Source of the DNA: Thermodesulfobacteriota bacterium
Lineage (GTDB): Bacteria > Desulfobacterota > SM23-61
Length of the DNA stretch: 13,586 nt
Direction: 5' to 3'
Assembly (NCBI GenBank): GCA_030018715.1
Contig: JASEHN010000035.1
Location: forward strand, 1 to 13,586
In this document: positions 6,666 through 13,586 of the stretch, piece after piece
How positions within the stretch are numbered: the first letter of the stretch is position 1
Layout: the number at the start of each line of letters is the position of its first letter
The notes under the pieces: generated by a model
What the model was told of the DNA's origin: nothing
What the model saw: only the letters and a program-made list of their open reading frames with translations
Databases searched by the model: none
Program-made: the position numbers and the translations under genes

Positions 6666-7459
6666 GGAACCCCTTCCCTGCTTTTACTTTTTTTTTTTGG
6701 TGGAGTCACCTCAGATGCGCCGGGCGATAAATGTTTGGCCAAAAGGTCTTTTAGCCTTTGCACTTCGCTTGGCCGAAGGTAACGGTATTCCCCGGGTTTA
6801 AGCCTTCCGATACTAAGCCCGGCAAAGGCCACCCGCTTAAGCTTTAATACCGGGTAGCCCAGCTTTTCCCACATCCTTTTCACCTGGCGATTTCTGCCTT
6901 CATGTAAAACCATTTCCAGCCAGAGGTTATCTTCTGTCTCCTGGAAGGGCCTGATGCGGCAGGGCGCCGTGGGTCCGTCTTCCAGGCGGATGCCCCGGCT
7001 TAATCTGCTGATTTCTTCGGGACTGGGTTTCCCTTTCACTTTCACCCGGTAAATACGGGAGATGCCATAGGAAGGATGGGATAAACGATGGGCCATGGCC
7101 CCATCGTCGGTCAAGAGGAGGAAACCCTCGGCATCAAAGTCAAGCCGGCCCACCGGAAACAGCCGGGGTTTCGTTTCCTTTATTAGATCCAGGACCGTTG
7201 GTCTTCCTTCCGGGTCGGCCACGGTCGTCACCGTACCCTTAGGCTTGTTTAGCAGCAGGTAAACTTTTGCGGAGGAAGACAGGGATATTCGCCGTCCATC
7301 AACCTTGATATGGTCATGAAAAGGATCCGCTTTATCTCCGACCTGGGCGAGGCGTCCATTGACCGTGACTCGCGCTTCCCGGATCAAATCTTCAGCCTTG
7401 CGCCGGGAAGCAACCCCAGATTCAGAAAGAATCTTTTGCAGCCTCTGCAGGTGGCTCAT
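6662..7459 (-). CDS. rluB: RluB-type 23S rRNA pseudouridine synthase
   Basis: RsuA/RluB/E/F-family pseudouridine synthase, probably isomerising a uridine in domain V of 23S rRNA (U2605 in E. coli numbering for RluB). From the ATG at 7459 the protein is 265 residues. An N-terminal S4 RNA-binding domain (RLQKILSESGVASRRKAE, from residue 6) precedes the catalytic domain. That domain has VYLLLNKPKG (66-75), the catalytic GRLDFDAEGFLLLTDDG (104-120, Asp107) and HEGRNRQVKRM (186-196), and the protein ends in a Lys/Ser-rich basic tail. A GGAG site 6 nt upstream (7466-7469) favours this ATG; the frame extends to a GTG at 7477 with a further ATG at 7471. It overlaps the scpB 3' end by 38 bp and ends in an ATGA overlap with the next gene. 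The target uridine could differ; RluF or RsuA specificity is less likely. Confidence 0.92.
   Translation of the reverse strand: MSHLQRLQKILSESGVASRRKAEDLIREARVTVNGRLAQVGDKADPFHDHIKVDGRRISLSSSAKVYLLLNKPKGTVTTVADPEGRPTVLDLIKETKPRLFPVGRLDFDAEGFLLLTDDGAMAHRLSHPSYGISRIYRVKVKGKPSPEEISRLSRGIRLEDGPTAPCRIRPFQETEDNLWLEMVLHEGRNRQVKRMWEKLGYPVLKLKRVAFAGLSIGRLKPGEYRYLRPSEVQRLKDLLAKHLSPGASEVTPPKKKSKSREGVP
6688..6698 (-). other. A11 homopolymer near the 3' end of rluB
   Basis: Eleven consecutive A residues on the coding strand encode the Lys-rich tail about 25 bp before the rluB stop and the ATR start. Runs of this length are known sites for polymerase slippage. One extra A would create an immediate UAA after the lysines; one fewer A would carry rluB past its normal stop into the next gene in another frame. 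Confidence 0.6.
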
Positions 7460-8090
7460 CGATTTCTCCATCCTCACCTAACTGAATTGCCAACCGGGGA
7501 TCTGAATTTGTTCCCATCTCTCCTTCGGCTTGCTCGCCGAAAGGCAAAAGCGATTCTGCCGCAGGGGGCCCCAATCCTTCTATGTCCTTCAGGGTGGGAA
7601 GGCTGGACAGGTCTTTTAATCCGAACATTTCCAGGAACTGTCGGGAAGTGCCATATACCAGCGGTTTACCCGGAACATCTTTCTTACCGAGGATTTTTAT
7701 CAGTTTCTTATCCAATAGGGTTCGCAAAACGCCCCCGGAATCCACCCCCCGGATTTTTTCTATTTCCCCGCGCACAAGGGGTTGTTTGTAGGCTATAATG
7801 GCCAGAGTCTCCAATGCCGGCTGGCTGAGATGAGCCGGCTTGCCCTTCTTCAATTTCTTTATCCATTCGGCGTGCTCGGGGCGGGTTCGGAATTGGTATC
7901 CTTCAGCCACTTCAACCAGAGTAAAACCGCGCTTCGCTTGGTTGTACTCTTCCACCATCTCGGCCAGCAGCCGCTGGATTTCCTTTTTGCTAACCTCGCC
8001 CAGAACTTCTTTGATCCGGTCCAGACTTAGGGGGTTCTCCGAGACGAAGATTAATGATTCCACTATGGCCTTCCGTTTATTATCATCCAC
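7422..8090 (-). CDS. scpB: Segregation and condensation protein ScpB
   Basis: Winged-helix (kite) subunit of the SMC-ScpA-ScpB condensin, acting with ScpA to compact and segregate chromosomes. From a GTG at 8090 the protein is 222 residues, close to the family norm. It begins with KRKAIVESLIFVSENPLS (5-22) and has the highly conserved LSQPALETLAIIAYKQPL (88-105) and RGVDSGGVLRTLLDKKLI (114-131), then GKPLVYGTSRQFLEMFGL (141-158). The last 50 residues are acidic and low in conservation. The frame stays open to an ATG at 8165, but that lies inside scpA and would add an Arg/Lys-rich segment foreign to ScpB. The GTG has an AAGGA site 9 nt upstream (8100-8104) and starts one base after the scpA stop, as expected for coupled 1:1 expression. 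Confidence 0.95.
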   Translation of the reverse strand: MDDNKRKAIVESLIFVSENPLSLDRIKEVLGEVSKKEIQRLLAEMVEEYNQAKRGFTLVEVAEGYQFRTRPEHAEWIKKLKKGKPAHLSQPALETLAIIAYKQPLVRGEIEKIRGVDSGGVLRTLLDKKLIKILGKKDVPGKPLVYGTSRQFLEMFGLKDLSSLPTLKDIEGLGPPAAESLLPFGEQAEGEMGTNSDPRLAIQLGEDGEIDEPPAEAAKDSF

Positions 8091-8091
8091 T

Positions 8092-8919
8092 TCACAGAAT
8101 CCTTTCTTCGATCTTCTTCTGGCCTTCTTCCCGTCCCATCGGCGAGAAAATCCTGATGGGCCCAAAAGATTCGGCTTGAAACACGTTTATCATGCGCAGG
8201 CGCATGAGTTCCAGGATGGCCAGAAAGGTTAAGATAATCTCACCGCGCGAAGCCAATGAAGTAAAAAACTCGTTAAAGGTCAGGCTCTCCGTTTCCCAAA
8301 GGCGTTCCATGATCTGGTGGATTTTTTCCTTGATATTCAGATGATCCAGGGAGATTTCTTGAAATTCCTCGGGGGGGATTCCCTGGAGGACTTTCTTAAT
8401 AGCCTCCAGCAGGTCGTACAACGTCACCTCCCCGGTCAGAGCGTCCTCGGCTTCTTCCAGAAGTTTTTCCGCAAAAAATTTTCGAGCAAAGACTTCCCGG
8501 TCCAGCAGGCAACCTTTGGCCAAGTCGGAAGCCGCCTCTTTGAAGCGCTGGTATTCTAAGAGCCGGCGGACCAATTCGGCCCTGGGGTCTTCTAACTCCC
8601 CTTCTTGATCCTCTCCCGAGGGCTCTTCCTCCGAGGGGGGCAAGAGCATCTTAGATTTAATGTGCAACAGAGTAGCCGCCGTCAGCAGAAACTCGCCGGC
8701 CACGTCCAGATTCAAAGTTTTCATCATCTCCAGGTATTCCATGTACTGCTGGGTGATCACCAAAATGGGAATGTCATAAATATCAATCTCATTTTTTTTG
8801 ATCAGGTGCAGCAGAAGGTCCAGAGGGCCCTCAAATATTTCCAGCTTGACCTGAAGAGGCAATTCCGGCTGCGCATATTCGTTGCTCAGGTGATTTGGTT
8901 CCATAGATTCTCTTAACAT
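8092..8919 (-). CDS. scpA: Segregation and condensation protein ScpA
   Basis: Kleisin subunit that bridges the SMC heads and binds an ScpB dimer. At 275 residues it has normal length. Signatures: N-terminal EIFEGPLDLLLHLI (27-40) followed by IDIYDIPI (45-52), the SMC-neck-binding helices with FLLTAATLLHIKSKMLLP (77-94), the acidic linker (97-112), EYQRFKEAA (122-130), and the C-terminal winged helix FLAILELMRLRMINVFQ (232-248) that contacts the SMC cap. The ATG at 8919 is preceded by GAGGAAG, which overlaps the trpS stop codon, so trpS and scpA are probably coupled; an in-frame ATG at 8904 has a poorer site. No smc gene is in this window, as is usual for scpAB loci. Confidence 0.97.
   Translation of the reverse strand: MLRESMEPNHLSNEYAQPELPLQVKLEIFEGPLDLLLHLIKKNEIDIYDIPILVITQQYMEYLEMMKTLNLDVAGEFLLTAATLLHIKSKMLLPPSEEEPSGEDQEGELEDPRAELVRRLLEYQRFKEAASDLAKGCLLDREVFARKFFAEKLLEEAEDALTGEVTLYDLLEAIKKVLQGIPPEEFQEISLDHLNIKEKIHQIMERLWETESLTFNEFFTSLASRGEIILTFLAILELMRLRMINVFQAESFGPIRIFSPMGREEGQKKIEERIL
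8100..8104 (-). promoter_or_regulatory. Ribosome-binding site deciding the scpB GTG start
   Basis: AAGGA on the minus strand, 9 nt before the GTG at 8090 and inside the last codons of scpA. Together with the ScpB family N-terminus it argues for the GTG start over the longer open frame from 8165. Confidence 0.7.
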
Positions 8920-8931
8920 GAACGATCTTCC

Positions 8932-9918
8932 TCAGGTTATTTTCATGGCCGCGCGCACTTCTTCCATGGTCCGCGAGGCGACCAACCGAGCTCTCTGGCA
9001 GCCATCTTCCAGCACTTCATCCACCAGGCAAGGGTTTTGCAGGTAACGGCTTCGTTGCTCATGGATAGGAGTTAAATAAGCCACAATGTTCTCGGCCAGA
9101 TTCTTTTTATCCTCCACGCAGCCAATCGCCCCCCGCCGGCAATCTACCCGGACCTGTTCAACGGTCTCCGGCGAGCTGTAAACCCGGTGGAAGGCGAAGA
9201 CGTTGCAGATGTCCGGGTTGCCGGGGTCGCCCCGCTTGATGCGGTTGGGGTCGGTGAACATCTGGGCCACCTTTTGCCGGATTTCCTGGGGAGGGTCGGA
9301 TATGTAAATGGCGTTATCATAGCTCTTGCTCATCTTGCGCCCGTCGATGCCTAAAACCTTGGGAACCTCCGTCAGCATCGGCTCCGGATGCGGAAAGACC
9401 GGGGCGTATAAAAAATTGAACCGGCGGGTAATTTCCCGGGAGAGTTCCACATGGGGAACCTGGTCTATGCCTACCGGGACCTTGTGGGCTTTGTAAATAA
9501 TAATGTCGGCGGTCTGAAGCAGTGGGTAGCCCAGAAAACCGTAGGTGGATAGGTCTCGGTTGGTTATTTCCTGTTGCTGCTCCTTGTAAGTGGGCACGCG
9601 CTCCAGCCAGGCAAGGGGCGTGATCATCGAAAGAAGCAGATGGAGTTCAGCGTGCTCCTTGATCCGGGACTGGACAAAGAGAACGCATTTTTCCGGAGAA
9701 AGGCCGACGCTCAGCCAATCGATGGTCATTTCCCGGATGCTTTCCTGGATGCTCTCCGTGCTATTGTATTCCGTCGTCAGGGCATGCCAGTCCGCCGCAA
9801 AGAAAAAACAGTCGTAATCCTCCTGGAGTTTTTTCCAGTTTTCTAAGGCTCCCACCAAATTACCCAGGTGAAGCTTTCCCGATGGCCGCATTCCACTAAG
9901 CACACGCTGCTTGGACAT
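8932..9918 (-). CDS. trpS: Tryptophanyl-tRNA synthetase
   Basis: Class Ic aminoacyl-tRNA synthetase charging tRNA-Trp. The 328-residue protein is of normal bacterial size. The Rossmann fold has SGMRPSGKLHLGN (8-20), with HLGN in place of HIGH, and KMSKS (195-199). The substrate-binding region includes GYPLLQTADI (130-139) and VPVGIDQVPHVEL (147-159). Residues 238-270 contain C238, C260 and C267 in the arrangement of the C-x22-C-x6-C-x2-C iron-sulfur motif described for Thermotoga maritima TrpRS. Here the first spacing is 21 and the fourth position is Asp270 instead of Cys. The AAGGAG ribosome-binding site (9933-9938) is 14 nt from the ATG, longer than ideal, but the N-terminus fits the family. 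It follows the nucleotidyltransferase fusion by 35 bp and precedes scpA by 12 bp. Confidence 0.98.
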   Translation of the reverse strand: MSKQRVLSGMRPSGKLHLGNLVGALENWKKLQEDYDCFFFAADWHALTTEYNSTESIQESIREMTIDWLSVGLSPEKCVLFVQSRIKEHAELHLLLSMITPLAWLERVPTYKEQQQEITNRDLSTYGFLGYPLLQTADIIIYKAHKVPVGIDQVPHVELSREITRRFNFLYAPVFPHPEPMLTEVPKVLGIDGRKMSKSYDNAIYISDPPQEIRQKVAQMFTDPNRIKRGDPGNPDICNVFAFHRVYSSPETVEQVRVDCRRGAIGCVEDKKNLAENIVAYLTPIHEQRSRYLQNPCLVDEVLEDGCQRARLVASRTMEEVRAAMKIT

Positions 9919-9953
9919 TCGCTTATCTATATCTCCTTTCTCTTAATTTAATA

Positions 9954-12602
9954 CTATACCCTCAATCTGGTTTCTTGTTTAGAAAATTTCTGCTGGACGT
10001 ATTCGACTTCCTCCTGCTGGCTGTGCAATTTTCCGTCGAGCCGGGCCCTTAAAAGATCCTGGAAGATTTCTGTGTAGATCGGCCCCGGAGGATAGCCCAT
10101 CCGGTTCAGGTCTTTACCACTCAAGGAAACTTTGGTAGGCTTCAGGCCGGTAAAGTAGAGGGAAAGGGCCTTTTTAACCTCCTCGGAATCGGTCTTCCCC
10201 ATGGCGAAAAGCAAAAAATCCGTGGGCAGGGGATTTAAGAGAAAATAAATTTCGCTGCGGCGAAGGAAAGATAAACGGGCCATGCGGTCTACCACCTGGT
10301 TGGCCATCCGCCGGTGCTGCAGGAGCGCGGCCCGAAATTTTTCGGAGAGAGAAAGCCGGCTGAGAAGCTCCTGGAGTTCTTTCTCCGTCAAATTGTCCAC
10401 CAGCCCGAGGAAGACCACCAACCACCTCTCGTAACGCTCTCCGGTAAATAAAAGATTATACCAGGAGAGCACGCTCTCCAGCCTCTGGAACAGATTCTCA
10501 ACCCCCCGATCGGTTTTCAGCTTGGGATGGAAAAATTTCAGCAAACCATAATCGGCCAGTCTCTTGATCACGGCAAACGGCTTTTCTTCCTTGAGGCAGA
10601 GCACCAGCTCCTGGAAAAGTCTCTTGCCGGAAAGCCGGCCGAATAGTTCCATGCGCACCGCGTTCTCCATGAGCATATGGGTATGTTTGGCGATTTGAAA
10701 GCCGATGCGTTGTTCGAAACGAAGAGCCCGGAAGATGCGGGTAGGATCTTCTACGAAACTCAGGTTATGGAGCACCCGGATGCGCCGCTCTTTGATATCT
10801 TTCTGACCGCCAAAAAAATCAATTAGCTCTCCGAAGTTTTGGGGATTTAAATGGACGGCCAGGGCGTTCACCGTAAAGTCCCTGCGGAAGAGATCCAGCT
10901 TGATGGAGCTGTGCTCAACGCGGGGAAGGGCAGCCGGGTGATCATAATATTCCAGGCGGGCCGTGGCCACGTCCAGCCGGCGCCCCTGGGGGAAAAAGAG
11001 GGTGGCTGTCCCGAATTTTTTGTGCGCCTGGATTTCGCATTTCCCCTCTTCAGCCAGGGCTTGGGCCAATTGTATGCCCTCGCCTTCTACCACTACGTCG
11101 ATGTCGTAGTTTTCGTATCGCAATATCAGGTCGCGCACAAATCCGCCCACCGTATAAACCTGGAAACCCATCTCTTGAGATTTTTCCCCGATGGTCTTGA
11201 GCAAAGCGAGTACCCCTAAGGGTAGCCGTTCCTCCATGAGCTGGAGGATCCATTTCTTTTTTGGTTGGATCGAGGAAAGGTCTTGTTCGACCAGGGTGTG
11301 AGGCGGCCGGTTGGCGCTGGTATAGAGCCAGCGCAACAAATCCGTGCGGGTGATGGCTCCCACCAAATTGTCCTTCTCCAGCACCGGGAGAAATCGCTGG
11401 TTGTTCCCCACGATAAGATCTTGAACTTTAGACAGGGCCGTACGGGGATGGACCGAGGCAAACTCACTGCTCATATAATCCCTTATGGGTGAGTTTTTGA
11501 ACCCGTGAAAGGCGGCTTTCTCGATGACTTGCCGGGAGATCAAGCCGGCAATTTTTCCTTTGTCCATTACCGGCAGGACATTTATGTTATAACGGGTTAA
11601 AAGCTCCCCTGCCCGCTCGATGGTCTCCGTGGCTTCCACGCTCTTAACCGGAAAGGACATCAGGTCGCGAGCCAGCCTAACCGGGTGTACCCGTCCTTCC
11701 AGGTAGCTCAACAGTTTTTCTTCCACCTGGGGAAGGTTCAGGCCCTTGATGGTCGCCGAAGCAGCCGTGGGATGCCCTCCTCCGCCGAAGGCAGCGGCAA
11801 TCTCTCCCACGTTGACTTCTTCCAGGTTGCTCCGGGCAACTAAATAAATCCGGTCTTCCATCTCAGCCAGGGCGAAAAGGACGTTAATATTTTCCATATC
11901 CCTCAATTTGTGGACTAATAGGGCAAAATCTCCCACGTATTTGTTGGAGGAGGCTTTGGCGATAACCACCTCCACCCCTTTCACCGTGTAGCGGGTGGCG
12001 GTTTGGATCAATTCGTTAAGCAGGGAAATCTGCTCGGAAGTTATCTCCCGGGTGATCAGGCTTGATACGGTATTCAAGTTGGCTCCCTGGGAGAGTAAAA
12101 AAGCGGCAGCTTCATAATCTTCAGTAGTGGTGGAAGAGAATGTGAAAGACCCGGTATCCTCATAAAGGCCCAGAGCCATGACCGTGGCCTCTTCGGCAGA
12201 AAGGGGAATCTTTTTTTCCTTTAAGATATGGGCCAGAATGGTCATGGTCGCCCCCACTTCGCGGATGTGCTCCACTTTGCCCCGAAGATCATCTGGCGAA
12301 GCCGGGTGGTGATCAAAAATATGCACTTCCACTCCCGGGCGCTGGGCTAACTTGGCCAACTTCCCGATTCGCCCGGGTTGGCGGGTGTCCACCAGAATCA
12401 AGCGCCGAACATCATCTAAATTGATATTTTTGATCCGTTCTGTTTCAAAAACATAGAAAGTGGATTGGATGAAAAAATCCCGTAAATTTTTTTCCTGGGA
12501 CCCGGGAAAAACCAGGACAGCCTGAGGGTAGAGCTTCTTGGCTGCCAGCATGGAGGCCAGAGAGTCGAAGTCGGCGTTGACGTGGGTGGTAATTACGTCC
12601 AT
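9954..12602 (-). CDS. DHH-CBS-tRNA nucleotidyltransferase fusion (A-adding or CCA-adding type)
   Basis: An 882-residue three-part protein. (1) Residues 1-305: DHH-DHHA1 phosphoesterase of the NrnA/RecJ-like superfamily with HVNADFD (7-13), VDT (71-73), DHH (97-99), EDTGSF (148-153) and GGGGH (273-277), all apparently intact. (2) Two CBS domains (about 314-360 and 375-425), typical adenosyl-nucleotide sensors. (3) From about 480, a class II nucleotidyltransferase: motif A VGGFVRD (485-491) with catalytic Asp500/Asp502 in DID, motif B RRD (573-575), motif D EDPTR (618-622) and a helical C-terminal RNA-binding region. From memory, similar fusions occur in Geobacter-type deltaproteobacteria and in Aquifex, where the comparable enzyme adds the terminal A of CCA after a separate CC-adding enzyme. 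A-adding is therefore my preferred reading, with CCA-adding or poly(A) polymerase as alternatives. The ATG is 4 bp after the xerD stop. Confidence 0.92.
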   Translation of the reverse strand: MDVITTHVNADFDSLASMLAAKKLYPQAVLVFPGSQEKNLRDFFIQSTFYVFETERIKNINLDDVRRLILVDTRQPGRIGKLAKLAQRPGVEVHIFDHHPASPDDLRGKVEHIREVGATMTILAHILKEKKIPLSAEEATVMALGLYEDTGSFTFSSTTTEDYEAAAFLLSQGANLNTVSSLITREITSEQISLLNELIQTATRYTVKGVEVVIAKASSNKYVGDFALLVHKLRDMENINVLFALAEMEDRIYLVARSNLEEVNVGEIAAAFGGGGHPTAASATIKGLNLPQVEEKLLSYLEGRVHPVRLARDLMSFPVKSVEATETIERAGELLTRYNINVLPVMDKGKIAGLISRQVIEKAAFHGFKNSPIRDYMSSEFASVHPRTALSKVQDLIVGNNQRFLPVLEKDNLVGAITRTDLLRWLYTSANRPPHTLVEQDLSSIQPKKKWILQLMEERLPLGVLALLKTIGEKSQEMGFQVYTVGGFVRDLILRYENYDIDVVVEGEGIQLAQALAEEGKCEIQAHKKFGTATLFFPQGRRLDVATARLEYYDHPAALPRVEHSSIKLDLFRRDFTVNALAVHLNPQNFGELIDFFGGQKDIKERRIRVLHNLSFVEDPTRIFRALRFEQRIGFQIAKHTHMLMENAVRMELFGRLSGKRLFQELVLCLKEEKPFAVIKRLADYGLLKFFHPKLKTDRGVENLFQRLESVLSWYNLLFTGERYERWLVVFLGLVDNLTEKELQELLSRLSLSEKFRAALLQHRRMANQVVDRMARLSFLRRSEIYFLLNPLPTDFLLFAMGKTDSEEVKKALSLYFTGLKPTKVSLSGKDLNRMGYPPGPIYTEIFQDLLRARLDGKLHSQQEEVEYVQQKFSKQETRLRV

Positions 12603-12606
12603 GATT

Positions 12607-13506
12607 TCAACCCCGGGGATGGTATTTCTGATGGATTTGCTTCAGGTGGTCCCGGGAAACATGGGTATATATCTGGGTGGTGGCAATATCTACATGTCCG
12701 AGCAGGGATTGAACGGACCTTAAATCCGCCCCGCCTTCCAAAAGGTGGGTGGCGAATGAATGGCGGAGTATATGGGGGGTCAGGCGTTTGGGAATGCCTG
12801 CCGACGTGGCATACTTCTTAATGATTTTCCAGAACCCCTGGCGGGTGATTCCCCTTCCTCCCTTTCCGAGAAAAAGGGTAGCGTTGGACGATTTCATGGC
12901 CAAAAGGATCCGCGGCCCTCTCAGGTAACCTAACAACGCCTGCCGGGCCGCCATGCCGATGGGCACAATTCGCTCTTTCGATCCTTTCCCCCGGGTGCGC
13001 AGATACCCCACTTCCAGGTTCACGTCGTTTAACGAGAGGTGAATCAATTCCGAAACGCGCAGGCCGGTAGCGTAAAGAAGTTCCAGCATAGCCCGGTCCC
13101 GAATGCCCAAAGGCTGCAGAGGATCAGGCTGTCGCAATAAATCCTCCACCTCAACGGAGGTCAATACCGAAGGAAGCTTGGGGACAACCCGGGGGGTGCG
13201 CAGGCGATTCAGGGGGTTTTCTTCTATGGCGCGCTCCTGGACCAGAAATTTATGAAAACCCTTCAGGGCTGAAAGGGTACGAGCCTGGCTTCTTGCCGAA
13301 AAGCCTTTTCCCCGCAGGCGCTGGAAGTATTTCAAGGTATGGTCGGCCGAGCTGCCTCCGATATGGGATATTCCCTGCTCCATCAAAAAAATGGCATACC
13401 CCTGAAGATCATGGGCATAAGCTTCGAGAGTATTCCGGCTCAACCCTTTTTCTACGGTTACGTAGTGTAAATAACTATCTATCCAGTTATCGAAGTTATC
13501 GGCCAT
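12607..13506 (-). CDS. xerD: Site-specific tyrosine recombinase XerD
   Basis: Resolves chromosome dimers at dif, with XerC in most bacteria. The 299-residue protein is a standard Xer length. The N-terminal SAM-like core-binding domain starts FDNWIDSYLHYVTVEKGLS (5-23). The catalytic domain has the complete set: Arg150 (ATGLRVSEL), Lys174 (RGKGSKER), His245 and Arg248 (TPHILRHS), His271 (LLGHVDIATTQ) and nucleophile Tyr280 (IYTHVS). The C-terminal QKYHPRG is a XerD signature and favours XerD over XerC. No dif-like site is evident in the window. It is the first gene of the block, starting about 22 nt after a predicted transcription start. The nearest Shine-Dalgarno-like GGAGAAG is rather far from the ATG. 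It ends 4 bp before the next gene. Confidence 0.97.
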   Translation of the reverse strand: MADNFDNWIDSYLHYVTVEKGLSRNTLEAYAHDLQGYAIFLMEQGISHIGGSSADHTLKYFQRLRGKGFSARSQARTLSALKGFHKFLVQERAIEENPLNRLRTPRVVPKLPSVLTSVEVEDLLRQPDPLQPLGIRDRAMLELLYATGLRVSELIHLSLNDVNLEVGYLRTRGKGSKERIVPIGMAARQALLGYLRGPRILLAMKSSNATLFLGKGGRGITRQGFWKIIKKYATSAGIPKRLTPHILRHSFATHLLEGGADLRSVQSLLGHVDIATTQIYTHVSRDHLKQIHQKYHPRG

Positions 13507-13534
13507 TATAAAAAATCTTCTCCATGCGCATTCT

Positions 13535-13562
13535 ATTCTAACACATCGGGTTCTTTTTTCAA
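13535..13562 (-). promoter_or_regulatory. Sigma70-type promoter upstream of xerD
   Basis: On the minus strand, TTGAAA (13562-13557), a 16-bp spacer, then TAGAAT (13540-13535) preceded by TGT, giving an extended -10. It is placed to start transcription near 13528, about 22 nt before the xerD ATG. It is the best promoter match I can see and likely drives the tightly packed xerD-to-tilS block (13506-4762). The prediction is by eye, not by scoring. Confidence 0.6.
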
Positions 13563-13586
13563 TTTCTTTCTCCCCGGCCCGTCTCT

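Noticed and set aside
13494..13524. Nine-codon reading frame starting upstream of xerD and overlapping its ATG, as a leader peptide
   Set aside because: Too short to distinguish from chance; no run of regulatory codons and no attenuator structure follow it.
1..13586. A defence island, biosynthetic cluster or other novel multi-gene system
   Set aside because: Every gene belongs to a known housekeeping family and the only unexplained material is short non-coding repeat DNA.

Overview
The window is an almost gap-free block of housekeeping genes, all on the minus strand. The genome is probably a deltaproteobacterium in the broad sense (Desulfobacterota; Syntrophobacterales or Geobacter-like). 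This is inferred from three things: a DHH-CBS-poly(A)-polymerase-type fusion protein next to xerD and trpS, a tilS-ftsH-folP-glmM succession, and short dispersed repeats of kinds I associate with that group. No rRNA, tRNA, CRISPR array, phage gene or transposase gene is visible.

In transcription order (right to left) the first block runs from 13506 to 4762: xerD (chromosome dimer resolution), the fused DHH-CBS-tRNA nucleotidyltransferase, trpS, scpA and scpB (condensin partners), an RluB-type 23S rRNA pseudouridine synthase, a PduO-type cobalamin adenosyltransferase and tilS (tRNA-Ile lysidine synthase). Gaps are 1 to 35 bp or genes overlap, so this looks like one transcription unit. A good sigma70-type promoter lies just before xerD. 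The themes are chromosome resolution and segregation plus tRNA/rRNA maturation, with the adenosyltransferase as the functional outlier.

A 122-bp AT-rich gap with a possible extended -10 promoter precedes ftsH (membrane AAA protease). A 136-bp spacer with a large terminator-like stem-loop and a repeat-derived hairpin separates ftsH from folP (dihydropteroate synthase). A 444-bp non-coding stretch (1354-1797) then separates folP from glmM (phosphoglucosamine mutase). The usual occupants of the folP-glmM gap in many relatives, the c-di-AMP cyclase gene cdaA/dacA and cdaR/ybbR, are absent. In their place are a roughly 169-bp MITE-like element with 24-bp imperfect terminal inverted repeats and an apparent 9-bp target duplication, and 9-nt-periodic CTCTGTG repeats.

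I see no previously undescribed multi-gene system. The points worth a second look are the folP-glmM gap and its nested repeat element, the DHH-CBS-nucleotidyltransferase fusion with an apparently intact phosphoesterase site, a TrpRS whose iron-sulfur motif has Asp in place of the fourth Cys, and the terminator-like element between ftsH and folP. Three start sites (folP, rluB, scpB) are placed downstream of the longest open frame.
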